Origin: Agromyces badenianii
GTDB taxonomy: Bacteria; Actinomycetota; Actinomycetes; Actinomycetales; Microbacteriaceae
DNA: 64,000 nt
Assembly (NCBI RefSeq): GCF_003070885.1
Contig: NZ_CP028913.1
Location: forward strand, 2,790,001-2,854,000
Reading direction: 5' to 3'
Every line of letters starts with the position of its first letter. Position 1 is the stretch's first letter. A program made the position numbers and the translations under genes. Positions 10,914 through 18,276 of this stretch are shown here, one piece after another. A model generated the notes under the pieces. That model saw only the letters and a list, made by a program, of their open reading frames with translations. It had not been told where the DNA came from and did no database searches.

Positions 10914-12356
10914 TCAGATGACCGAGGCGAGGAGGCTCTGGTCGGGCGCCGGAGCCGCGCCGGAGAGCGAGCGCCAGGCCCGGGCGAGCGCCTGCACCGC
11001 GGCATCCGTCGTCTCGGCGGGAGAGCAGATCGGCAATCGCAGGAATCGCTCGAACGCACCGTCGATGCCGAACCGCGGGCCCGCGGCGACGATCAGCCCG
11101 TGCGAGCGGGCCGCGAGCGCGAGCTGCGAACTCACGGCGGCGCCGAGCCCGACCCACGTCACGATGCCGCCGTCGACGTGCGGCACGTGCCATTCGGGGA
11201 ACGCTTCGGCGAGCAGGCCCTCGAGCCGCTCGCGCCCGGCGCGCAGCTGCTCGCGGCGCAGCTCGAGGATGTCGTCCATGTGCTGCAGTGCGCGCGTGAC
11301 GAGCAGCTGCTCGATGATCGGCGTGCCGAGATCTCCGGGCGACCGCACCGCGAGGAGGCGCCGGATGAGCGGCCGGTCCGCGCGGATCCAGCCGACGCGC
11401 ACGCCGCCCCAGACGGTCTTGCCGACGGATCCCACCATGATCGCGGGCCCGTATGCGGCCATCGGCAGCAACGACTCCGCGCGGTCGATGTCGAGTTCGC
11501 CAGTCGTCTCGTCGGCGACGATCACGGTGCCCTGCCGCGCGGCCGCGTCGAGCACCCGCTCACGGGTTTCGGCGCTCATCGAGCGCCCCGTCGGGTTCTG
11601 GAAGTCGGGCATGAGGTAGGCCGCCACTGGGTTCGAATGCACGATCGCCCGGGTCATCGCCTCAGCCTCGGCCTGGCCGCTCCAGCCCTCGTCGTCGCGC
11701 GGCGCGACACCGACCGGCACGAGCCGGGCACCCGCGACGCGGAGCGCTTCGTACGCGTGCGGATAGGTCGGCGCCTCGATGATCGCCCGGTCGCCGCGGC
11801 CGATGAGCGCGCGCGAGAGCAGGGAGATCGCGTGCTGCGCACCGATCGTGACCATGATCTGCTCGGGCGTCGTCGGGAGGCCGCGCGCCGTGTAGCGGTC
11901 GGCGATCGCCGCCCGCAGCGCGGGCGTGCCGATCGGGTCGAACCCGGCGTCGCCGAGGTGCTCGGGCAGGTCGTCGACCGCCTGCCGTGCGAGATCGGGG
12001 AGCCACGGCAGGGCCGGCGGCGCCGCCTTGGAGAAGTCGATGTAGTCGGCCGCGGGCGGAGCCGGCAGGATCGTCGGCGCCCCTGGCAGTCTCGCGACGC
12101 TGCCCGAGCCGCGCACGCTCAGCACGAGGCCGTGTTCGCGAAGGTGGCGATACGCGGCGGTCACGGTCGTGCGGCTGAGCCCGAGTCGCTCGGCGAGGTC
12201 GCGTTCGGCCGGCAACCTGGTGTCGACGGGGATGCGACCGTCGAGCACGAGCAGCCGGATGCGTTCGGCGAGCGCGTGGTACGCACTGCCGGCGCCCGCA
12301 CGCCAGTCGCCGAGCAGCCGCTCGAGCGATCGCGCCGTCAGTGTGGACTCCGCCAT
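10914..12356 (-). CDS. MocR-type GntR regulator with aminotransferase domain (YczR-like)
   Basis: A 480-residue transcription factor. A winged-helix GntR domain lies at about residues 10-85 (PAERDLAERLGLSRTTV), followed by a fold-type I aminotransferase-like domain with the PLP lysine in VGSVGKTVWGG (K313). It is divergent from a YczE-like membrane protein with only 62 bases between start codons, the arrangement that defines the YczR subfamily of MocR regulators. PLP or a related vitamer is the likely effector, inferred from the family. The ATG at 12356 is used because the frame further upstream would overlap the operator region. Confidence 0.85.
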   Translation of the reverse strand: MAESTLTARSLERLLGDWRAGAGSAYHALAERIRLLVLDGRIPVDTRLPAERDLAERLGLSRTTVTAAYRHLREHGLVLSVRGSGSVARLPGAPTILPAPPAADYIDFSKAAPPALPWLPDLARQAVDDLPEHLGDAGFDPIGTPALRAAIADRYTARGLPTTPEQIMVTIGAQHAISLLSRALIGRGDRAIIEAPTYPHAYEALRVAGARLVPVGVAPRDDEGWSGQAEAEAMTRAIVHSNPVAAYLMPDFQNPTGRSMSAETRERVLDAAARQGTVIVADETTGELDIDRAESLLPMAAYGPAIMVGSVGKTVWGGVRVGWIRADRPLIRRLLAVRSPGDLGTPIIEQLLVTRALQHMDDILELRREQLRAGRERLEGLLAEAFPEWHVPHVDGGIVTWVGLGAAVSSQLALAARSHGLIVAAGPRFGIDGAFERFLRLPICSPAETTDAAVQALARAWRSLSGAAPAPDQSLLASVI

Positions 12357-12373
12357 TCGAGCCACTTTAGGCG

Positions 12374-12416
12374 AATTGGCTCTTGGAGAACAGGCCAATC
12401 GTGCAATTGGATTGCA
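12374..12416. promoter_or_regulatory. candidate YczR operator between yczR and yczE
   Basis: The 62-base divergent spacer holds an inverted pair ATTGGC (12375-12380) / GCCAAT (12394-12399) and a direct repeat of AATTGG (12374-12379 and 12405-12410). It is also the AT-richest part of the neighbourhood. MocR regulators commonly bind spaced repeats in such divergent regions. Confidence 0.6.
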
Positions 12417-12418
12417 GA

Positions 12419-13120
12419 ATGCCCCGCCCCGCCCGCTTCACCTCCGCCGATTCGACGCCAGTGCTCGTGCGCCGATTCGTGCAGCTCTTCGTCGGCCTCT
12501 TCCTCTACGGCATGGGCATCGCCCTCATCGTGCGCGGCGAGCTCGGCGTCGCCCCGTGGGACGTGCTGACCCAGGGCATCGCGAAGCAGACCGGCCTGCA
12601 GTTCGGCCTCATCACCGTCATCACGAGCGGGTTCGTGCTGCTGCTCTGGATCCCGATCCGGCAGCGGCTCGGCTTCGGCACCGTCATGAACGCGCTGCTC
12701 GTCGGCCCGTCGGCCGACATCGGGCTCTGGCTCATCCCCCCTGGGCTCGATCTCTGGGTGCGCGTGCTCCTGCTGCCCGCGGGCATCGTCGTGCTCGCCG
12801 TGGCCACGGGCCTCTACATCGGCGCGCACTTCGGCCCGGGTCCGCGCGACGGCCTGATGACCGGCCTGCACCGGGTCACCGGTTGGAAGATCTGGATCGT
12901 GCGCACCGGCATCGAGCTCGTGGTGCTCGCCGCCGGATGGCTGCTCGGCGGCAATGTCGGCCTCGGCACCGTCGCCTTCGCGGTGCTCATCGGCCCGCTG
13001 TGCGGGGTCACGATCCCGATGTTCGCGATCAAGCGCACCCCGCTCGCCGCCGGCGACCCCGCTCTCGTGGCACCGACGGCCGTGGCCGCCGACGCGGCAT
13101 CCGCTCGCTCGACGACCTGA
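12419..13120 (+). CDS. yczE: YczE/YitT-like integral membrane protein
   Basis: A 233-residue membrane protein with about five or six hydrophobic segments, beginning RRFVQLFVGLFLYGMGIALIV and containing the family stretch ELGVAPWDVLTQG and GPGPRDGLM. YczE proteins have no proven substrate; their link to PLP-sensing MocR regulators hints at vitamin B6 or a related compound. The ATG at 12419 is preferred over a TTG at 12383 because the latter lies inside the putative operator and adds 12 non-conserved residues. No clear ribosome site is seen. Confidence 0.85.
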   Translation: MPRPARFTSADSTPVLVRRFVQLFVGLFLYGMGIALIVRGELGVAPWDVLTQGIAKQTGLQFGLITVITSGFVLLLWIPIRQRLGFGTVMNALLVGPSADIGLWLIPPGLDLWVRVLLLPAGIVVLAVATGLYIGAHFGPGPRDGLMTGLHRVTGWKIWIVRTGIELVVLAAGWLLGGNVGLGTVAFAVLIGPLCGVTIPMFAIKRTPLAAGDPALVAPTAVAADAASARSTT

Positions 13121-13133
13121 CCACCCTCGAACG

Positions 13134-13172
13134 GCAGTCGCCCCCGAGGCCGGGACACGTCGGGGCGACTGC
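13134..13172. terminator. hairpin after yczE
   Basis: GCAGTCGCCCC (13134-13144) pairs perfectly with GGGGCGACTGC (13162-13172), 11 bp with a 17-base loop, 14 bases after the yczE stop. It is a probable terminator and is followed by a second, longer palindrome. Confidence 0.6.
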
Positions 13173-13196
13173 GCTCCCCGCCCGAGGCAACGAAGC

Positions 13197-13249
13197 GCGT
13201 CGGAGGCAACGGATCCGTTGCCTCCGACGCAACCCGTTGCCTCCGACGC
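13197..13249. repeat. 34-bp perfect palindrome of the GGAGGCAACG repeat family, plus a half copy
   Basis: Bases 13197-13230 form a perfect 34-bp palindrome centred on GGATCC whose arms read GGAGGCAACG outward to GCGTC. A third arm, CGTTGCCTCCGACGC, follows at 13235-13249 and a degenerate one precedes it. The same core recurs with more arms at 45111-45240. It lies between converging yczE and the MerR gene and could act as a terminator, but the repeat structure suggests a dispersed element. Confidence 0.8.
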
Positions 13250-13256
13250 GCAGGGC

Positions 13257-14015
13257 CTAGAGCTCGCGCTCGGCGTAGGCCGTCATCGCGTCGCGCACGA
13301 ACCCGGCACCCGCCTGGCCGCCGTAGTTCGCGCCGAAGCGCTCGTCGGCCACGTACATCTCGGCGAGGCCGAGGAAGTACTCCTTCGTCGGGCCCGCGCT
13401 GCCGCCGCCGGGCGTGCCCGGGATGCCGCGCAGCCACTCGAACTGCCGCTGCGCGAGCCCCTGCGCCTCGTCGCCCGCGGGGTCGACGCCGCGTTCGTGC
13501 GCCGAGATCCAGTCGCGGTTCAGCTGCGACAGGCGCTGCTGCCAGGCCGTCTTCTCGTCGGCGCTCATCGAGCGCCACCACGCGTCGCTCTTCGCATACG
13601 CGTCTTCGCCCCACCGCTCCTCGACCTCCTCCCTGTACCGGGTGTGGTCGAAGCCGTCGAACATGTTCTCCGCCATGAGTCGTTCACCTCCTTCCAGTGC
13701 TCCGATGGTGTGCTCGACCGACGCGATCTGCCGCGCCAGTCGGTGCTGCTCCCTGCGCAACCACTCGAGGTGGCTGCGCAGCGCATGCCCGGCGCTCCCC
13801 TCGCGGTCGAGCACCTCGCCGATCGCGGGGAGCCCGAGCCCGAGGTCGCGCAGCAGCAGGATGCGCTGCAGGCGCACGAGCGCGCCGTCGTCGTAGTAGC
13901 GGTACCCGTTCGAGCCGACGCGCGTCGGCGCGAGCAGCCCGATGTCGTCGTAGTGACGCAGGGTGCGGCTCGTCGTGCCGGCGAGCTTCGCGATCTCCTG
14001 GATCGACCAGTCCAC
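13257..14015 (-). CDS. TipA-type MerR regulator with drug-binding TipAS domain
   Basis: A 252-residue transcription activator. The N-terminal MerR helix-turn-helix (WSIQEIAKLAGTTSRTLRHY) spans about residues 1-70, a coiled dimerisation helix follows, and residues about 115-250 are a TipAS-like all-alpha domain (EVEERWG...DAWWRSMS...) that binds thiopeptide-like or other hydrophobic drugs in known members. The GTG at 14015 is chosen since it begins the conserved domain and has GAGAGGAG just upstream. Its own promoter at 14062-14092 has the 19-bp spacer typical of MerR-activated promoters, implying autoactivation. Confidence 0.88.
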   Translation of the reverse strand: MDWSIQEIAKLAGTTSRTLRHYDDIGLLAPTRVGSNGYRYYDDGALVRLQRILLLRDLGLGLPAIGEVLDREGSAGHALRSHLEWLRREQHRLARQIASVEHTIGALEGGERLMAENMFDGFDHTRYREEVEERWGEDAYAKSDAWWRSMSADEKTAWQQRLSQLNRDWISAHERGVDPAGDEAQGLAQRQFEWLRGIPGTPGGGSAGPTKEYFLGLAEMYVADERFGANYGGQAGAGFVRDAMTAYAEREL

Positions 14016-14061
14016 GGCGTGGCTCCTCTCTCGTGATCGGGCGGTCGTGCCCACGTCTGGA

Positions 14062-14092
14062 ACGGTAAAGCTTGACGCCGCGTCAATGTCAA
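14062..14092 (-). promoter_or_regulatory. MerR-type promoter with 19-bp spacer and operator dyad
   Basis: On the minus strand TTGACA (14092-14087) and TACCGT (14067-14062) are separated by exactly 19 bases. The spacer contains the dyad TTGACGC-C-GCGTCAA (14072-14086). A long spacer with a centred dyad is the hallmark of promoters activated by DNA untwisting by MerR proteins; it lies about 47 bases before the TipA-type gene start. Confidence 0.8.
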
Positions 14093-14109
14093 GTGCCGCC
14101 GCCCTGTCC

Positions 14110-14185
14110 TTCCGGCGGATATACGATCCGCCACCCCGCGCCGATCGAGCCGCTCCCGGCGCGCCGGATCGTATATCCGCCGGAA
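14110..14185. repeat. perfect 21-bp inverted repeat
   Basis: Bases 14110-14130 are the exact reverse complement of 14165-14185, with a 34-base spacer. Each arm contains CGGATATACGATCCG, itself a short dyad with an ATAT centre resembling the palindromes at 14211-14250. It could be a pair of regulator sites, a terminator-like hairpin, or both. Confidence 0.85.
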
Positions 14186-14210
14186 TGGGCGACTTGCGTC
14201 GGGCGCAAAC

Positions 14211-14250
14211 GCGATATATCGTGTCCTCATCAGAACTCGCGATATATCGC
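14211..14250 (+). promoter_or_regulatory. two GCGATATATCG palindromes, candidate PadR operators
   Basis: CGATATATCG (14212-14221) and GCGATATATCGC (14239-14250) are perfect palindromes with centres 28 bases apart, 75-115 bases before the DUF4097 gene. Being so AT-rich in this genome they stand out. The PadR-like regulator encoded in the same operon is the most likely ligand. Confidence 0.65.
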
Positions 14251-14324
14251 GACCCGGATTTCGAGGGCAGCGGATGCCGCGGCATCCACCTCGCGTGACG
14301 CAACGGCAACAGAAGGAGCACGGC

Positions 14325-15215
14325 ATGTCCATCGAGAAGTGGGTCGTGAACCCCGGCGAGAGCCGGGTCATCGACCTCGAACTGGTCCGCAAGCTCAAGG
14401 TCAGCCTGATCGGCGGCAAGGTCGACGTGATCGCGCACGACGAGCCCGGCGCCCGCATCGAGATCTCGAACGTGACCGGCAAAGACCTCAAGATCGAGGT
14501 CGACGGCGATGCCGTCGAGATCGACCACCCGCAGCTCCGGTGGGACAACTTCATCGACGTTTTCAAGGGGTTCATGGGCCAGGCCAAGGCCGAGATCTCG
14601 ATCCTCGCGCCGCGGCACATCGTGCTGAAGCTCGGCGTCGTCTCAGGCGACGCGCTCATCTCGGGCTTCACGAGCGACGCGAAACTCAACACCGTCTCGG
14701 GCGACCTCGTGCTCGACAACCACGAGGGCGACGTCGAGCTCTCGACCGTCTCGGGCGAGGTGTCGGCGGGCAACCACACCGGCCGCATCACCGCGCACTC
14801 GGTGTCGGGCGATGTCGTCGCCACCGGCGACGTGCGCTCGTTCAACGCCGACACGGTGTCGGGCAACATGATCCTCGACGCCTACGGCACACCCGACCGG
14901 GTCGACGCCAACACCGTGTCGGGAGACCTGACGGTGCGCTTCGCCCCCGGCTCGGGTGCGCGCTACCGCATCAACACCGTCGGCGGCACCGTGCTGCTCG
15001 ACGACACGACCATCAAGGGCATGCTCGGCAAGGGCTTCGAGCGCACCACCGGCGAACTCGCCGGCCAGTGGCTCGACCTCGGCGCGAACAGCGTGTCGGG
15101 CTCGATCTCCGTCATGCACCGCGAGCCCGCGGGCAGCAGGGCGACGGATGCCGCTGGCGCGAGCCACGGCGACGCGGCGAGCTCCTCGGGCTCGGGCGAC
15201 GAGGCATCCGCATGA
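14325..15215 (+). CDS. DUF4097-family beta-repeat protein
   Basis: A 296-residue protein with no signal peptide or membrane segment. From about residue 100 it is a series of short beta-strand repeats with recurring (T/S)VSGD/N motifs, at least six copies, predicting a right-handed beta-solenoid of the DUF4097 (putative adhesin-like) family. Function is unknown; in actinobacteria it is commonly paired with a PadR regulator. AGAAGGAG precedes the ATG by a good distance. The stop overlaps the PadR start by four bases (ATGA), so they form an operon. Confidence 0.85.
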   Translation: MSIEKWVVNPGESRVIDLELVRKLKVSLIGGKVDVIAHDEPGARIEISNVTGKDLKIEVDGDAVEIDHPQLRWDNFIDVFKGFMGQAKAEISILAPRHIVLKLGVVSGDALISGFTSDAKLNTVSGDLVLDNHEGDVELSTVSGEVSAGNHTGRITAHSVSGDVVATGDVRSFNADTVSGNMILDAYGTPDRVDANTVSGDLTVRFAPGSGARYRINTVGGTVLLDDTTIKGMLGKGFERTTGELAGQWLDLGANSVSGSISVMHREPAGSRATDAAGASHGDAASSSGSGDEASA

Positions 15216-15856
15216 CTCCGCCGGTCTTCGCGCACGGGAGTCTGCGCCTCTACCTGCTCGCGCTGCTCGACGAACAGCCGCGCCACGGCTACGAGCTGAT
15301 CCAGGCGCTCTCCGAGCGTTTCGGCGGCACGTACAGCCCGAGCGCCGGCACGATCTACCCCCGCCTGTCGAAGCTCGAAGAAGAGGGCCTGGTCTCGAAA
15401 TCGACCGACGGTCGCAAGACCGTCTACGAGATCACCGATGCCGGTCGCGCCGAACTCGAGGCACGCCGGCCCGAGCTCGACGCGATCGAGAACGAGGTCA
15501 CCGACTCGGTGCGGCGTCTCGCCGATGGCGTGCGGGCCGAGGTGAACGACGCCATGCGCTCCCTCAGGGCCGAGCTCGCGAGCGCGGCCCGCGAAGCGAA
15601 GCGGTCGGCGACCAAGACCTCGGCGTCGACGGCGGGCGGCACCTCCACCACCGGCTGGGGCGGCGACGCCCGCGTCGAGACGAGCCGCGCGGTGCATGAG
15701 GCCGACCTCGTGCTGAGCGAGTTCCGCCAGCAGCTGCGCACCGATCTGCGCACGCAGGCGAACCGCGGACGCGTCACCCCCGAGTCGGTCACGCTCTTGA
15801 AGGCGCGCCTCGCCCAGGTGCGAGCCGACGTGCTGGCGACGCTCCCCGAGCACTGA
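15212..15856 (+). CDS. PadR-family transcriptional regulator
   Basis: A 214-residue repressor. The PadR winged helix is at about residues 8-85 (LYLLALLDEQPRHGYELIQ...GTIYPRLSKLEEEGLV), followed by a long charged helical C-terminal region with a Ser/Thr/Gly linker that may mediate dimerisation. It is translationally coupled to the DUF4097 gene and probably represses the operon through the palindromes at 14211-14250. The effector is not predictable. Confidence 0.88.
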   Translation: MTPPVFAHGSLRLYLLALLDEQPRHGYELIQALSERFGGTYSPSAGTIYPRLSKLEEEGLVSKSTDGRKTVYEITDAGRAELEARRPELDAIENEVTDSVRRLADGVRAEVNDAMRSLRAELASAAREAKRSATKTSASTAGGTSTTGWGGDARVETSRAVHEADLVLSEFRQQLRTDLRTQANRGRVTPESVTLLKARLAQVRADVLATLPEH

Positions 15857-15969
15857 AGGTGCGAGCCGGGCGGCGCCTCACCCGGGGCGTCGCCCATTCG
15901 GCCTGCCCGCTCCGGCGCGCTCCGGCCGGCTCCGGCCCGCGTGTCGGCGGGCGGTGCTTGCATGGGCAG

Positions 15970-16485
15970 ATGCCCGACATCGAACTGCGCGCGTGGTCGA
16001 AAGACGATCTCGAGTTGCTGCACCGTGCGAACACCCCTGAGCTCATGGACCAGCTCGGCGGCCCCGAGAACGACGAGCAGGTGCTCGCCCGCCACGAGCG
16101 CTACCTCCGGCTGCAGCGCGAGGGCACGGCCCATCAGTTCCGCATCGTGATCGAAGGTCATCCCGAAGGCGTCGGCATCGTCGGCTACTGGCAGCACGAA
16201 TCCCACGGCGAGCCCGCCCTCGAGGCCGGCTGGTCGGTCGAGGCCGAGTACCGCGGCCAGGGCATCGCCCCCGCCGCGGTCATCGCGATGCTCGAGGCGG
16301 CGCGCTCCGCCGGCGAGTCGCTGCCGGTGCACGCCTACCCTCGGGTCGACAACCCCGCGTCCAACGCCGTCTGCCGCAAGGCCGGCTTCCGGCTGCTCGG
16401 CGAGGAGCGGTTCGAGGTGAAGCCCGGTCTGGTGCTGCAGACCAATGACTGGGTCGTCGACCTCGAACCGCTCGCTCGCGCGTAG
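15970..16485 (+). CDS. GNAT-family N-acetyltransferase
   Basis: A 171-residue acetyl-CoA-dependent acetyltransferase. The acetyl-CoA loop reads VEAEYRGQGIAPAAV (Q/RxxGxG/A motif) at about residues 92-106, followed by the NPASNAVCRKAGFRLLGE segment of the fold. TTGCAT followed by six bases and the ATG suggests a leaderless transcript, which is why the start MPDIELRAW is chosen over an upstream extension. Substrate unknown. Confidence 0.8.
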   Translation: MPDIELRAWSKDDLELLHRANTPELMDQLGGPENDEQVLARHERYLRLQREGTAHQFRIVIEGHPEGVGIVGYWQHESHGEPALEAGWSVEAEYRGQGIAPAAVIAMLEAARSAGESLPVHAYPRVDNPASNAVCRKAGFRLLGEERFEVKPGLVLQTNDWVVDLEPLARA

Positions 16486-16605
16486 CGGGCCTCTGCACAG
16501 CGGGCCTCTGCACAGCGGGCCCGTACGTAGGGAGCCTCCGCGTAGCTGGCCTCCGCGCAGAGCGTCCGCGCTACGCGGCCTCCGCGTAGCGGGCCTCCGC
16601 GCGCC
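16483..16605. repeat. degenerate ~15-bp tandem repeat between GNAT and CopC genes
   Basis: Units such as GCGGGCCTCTGCACA and GCGTAGCGGGCCTCC are repeated about eight times with drift. One minus-strand frame through it reads as short pentapeptide-like AEARx/AEAxY repeats without a start or ribosome site. It may be a relic of repeat-encoding sequence or simple non-coding repeat. Confidence 0.7.
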
Positions 16606-16623
16606 TCAGCCGGCGCCGTCAGC

Positions 16624-17355
16624 TCAGGCCGTGCCGCCCGAGGAACCCGTGCCGTCGCCCGTGCCGTCGCCGGCACCGTTTCCGTCGCGCGGCCCCGCCC
16701 CGGGGCCGGCGCTCTTGCGCTTCGCGTTCACGATGATCGCGGCGATGAGCGCGAGGATGCCGAGCCCGCCGACGACGAAGCCCGCAACGGCCCATCCGTC
16801 GGGCCCGCCGGCGGCGGTGTCGAGCGTCTCGGCGTGCTCGCCCTCGTGCTCGCCGCCTTCGTCACCGCTGTCGGCGTGGTCGCCGTCTTCAGCTGCCGCG
16901 TCGTCGTGCGGCGGCTGTTCGGTCCAGACGCCGGTGGCGCCGTCACCCACGCCGAAATCGATGGTGCCCTCGATCGGGTGGCCGTCGCTCGAGACGGCTC
17001 GCCAGCGCACCTGGTATTCGCCCTCGAGGTCGGCGGGCAGCGATGCGGTCACGCGCGGGCCGGCGATCACGGGCTCACCGACGGCGACGTCTTCGCCGTG
17101 GTGATCGACCACGACGACGGCCGTGCCGACCTCGATGATGTCGTTCGAGAAGTCGAGCGCGACCTCGCTCGGGGCGGCGTCGAAGACCTGCCCGGGTTCG
17201 GGGCTCGAGCCGATGAGTTCGTCGTGCGCGAAGGCGGGCGCCGCGCCGGCGAGGGTGATGCCTGCGGCGACGGTCAGTGCCGCCGCGGCGAGCACCATGG
17301 TGCGGAGGCGAGTGGTTCGGGTCGTCGGCCGGTCGACGGTGGTTGCGATGGTCAT
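16624..17355 (-). CDS. CopC-domain copper resistance protein
   Basis: A 243-residue exported, membrane-anchored protein. A signal peptide (about residues 18-44, ending APAFA) is followed directly by His-Asp at the mature N-terminus, the classic CopC Cu(II) ligand. The CopC beta-barrel ends with the DGHPIEGTIDFGV motif, whose His-Pro is also typical. Then come an acidic His/Glu/Asp-rich linker, one transmembrane helix (AVAGFVVGGLGILALIAAIIV) and a Gly-rich cytoplasmic tail. It probably captures copper outside the membrane. It lies downstream of, and in the same direction as, a multi-pass membrane protein gene. Confidence 0.88.
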   Translation of the reverse strand: MTIATTVDRPTTRTTRLRTMVLAAAALTVAAGITLAGAAPAFAHDELIGSSPEPGQVFDAAPSEVALDFSNDIIEVGTAVVVVDHHGEDVAVGEPVIAGPRVTASLPADLEGEYQVRWRAVSSDGHPIEGTIDFGVGDGATGVWTEQPPHDDAAAEDGDHADSGDEGGEHEGEHAETLDTAAGGPDGWAVAGFVVGGLGILALIAAIIVNAKRKSAGPGAGPRDGNGAGDGTGDGTGSSGGTA

Positions 17356-17457
17356 TGCGATGGGGAGTCCTTCTCCTCGGGTCCGGGTCGCGCGGCGATC
17401 GCGCACAGGCGCGCCACGAGGCATCCGGAAATCTCTGGGTTCCGCCGGTCGGCGGGA

Positions 17458-18057
17458 TTACGCGGAGACGAGGAGGAACGGCGGTCCGCGGTACCGGAAG
17501 GCGGTGAACCGGAGCCTCGACCGAAGCCGCGGCGCCGGCGCCTCGATGGGCCGGCTGCCCGGCAGCGGGAGCGCGACCGGCCGCAGGTGCGACGAGAGCC
17601 GCAGCACGAAACGTCGTGCAGCGGTGCCGATCGCCCGCCACGCGGCCTGCTCGACGGCGAGCAGGTACACGACGGTGAGCGCCGCGGCGAGCGCGTGCCC
17701 GCCGAGCATGGCGATCTCGGTGTGCGGGTGCGAAGCGCTCGCAGCGGCGGCGACGAACGTGACGGTCTGATGATGGCCGGCGCCGCTCTCGACGAAGGAA
17801 CCGGTCGGCGCGCCCGCCACGACCCCGAAGAGCAGGTGGAACGCGCCCTGGCTGACGATCACCGCGAGCGTGGTGCCCAGCGGGGTCGAGCGCCGGCCGA
17901 CGAAGGCGACGGATGCCGCGAGGGCGACGATGCCGGCGAGCGCCAGGCCGACCCAGCCCGGGGCCTCGCCCCCGCTGACCCCGTGCGAGAACGCCGCGAG
18001 GAACACGGCGACCAGAGCGGTGGCCGAGCCACGCGCAAGCTGCGCCGCACGGTTCAC
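17458..18057 (-). CDS. multi-pass membrane protein upstream of copC
   Basis: A 199-residue hydrophobic protein with about four or five membrane segments and several histidines between them (AGHHQTV, SHPHTE, GGHAL). Its C-terminal ~50 residues are basic. I do not recognise the family with confidence; position before copC and the His residues hint at a role in metal handling, but this is inference. The GTG at 18057 has GGGGG eight bases upstream; extensions upstream of it are low-complexity Arg/Gly. Confidence 0.6.
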   Translation of the reverse strand: MNRAAQLARGSATALVAVFLAAFSHGVSGGEAPGWVGLALAGIVALAASVAFVGRRSTPLGTTLAVIVSQGAFHLLFGVVAGAPTGSFVESGAGHHQTVTFVAAAASASHPHTEIAMLGGHALAAALTVVYLLAVEQAAWRAIGTAARRFVLRLSSHLRPVALPLPGSRPIEAPAPRLRSRLRFTAFRYRGPPFLLVSA

Positions 18058-18239
18058 GTCATGCCCCCAAGGGGTCGAAGGGTCGAGGAATCGCCACAAC
18101 TCTACAAGGCGCTCCTGACCCCGGCCACGGCGGCCGCCCGACCGCCCCGCGAGCCGCCCGTGACCCGCCGCGCGACCAACCCCGTGCCCCGCCCTGTGAC
18201 CCCTGCCACGGGGCATCCAACACTTCATGACGTTCGCAC

Positions 18240-18276
18240 TTGACACCGGGCGGCGCAGGAGTAGTGTCAACCGCCG
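18240..18276 (+). promoter_or_regulatory. sigma-70-type promoter giving a leaderless kimA transcript
   Basis: A consensus TTGACA (18240-18245), 16-base spacer and TAGTGT (18262-18267) end nine bases before a GTG. With no ribosome site available, translation is inferred to start at or next to the mRNA 5' end. Confidence 0.7.

Noticed and set aside
12383..12418. TTG start for yczE adding 12 residues
   Set aside because: It would begin inside the repeat-bearing operator, the added residues are not hydrophobic or family-like, and the ATG at 12419 fits the conserved start.
16335..16676. Pentapeptide-repeat protein on the minus strand
   Set aside because: The frame has no start or ribosome site, overlaps the GNAT gene end, and the repeats do not follow A(D/N)Lxx.
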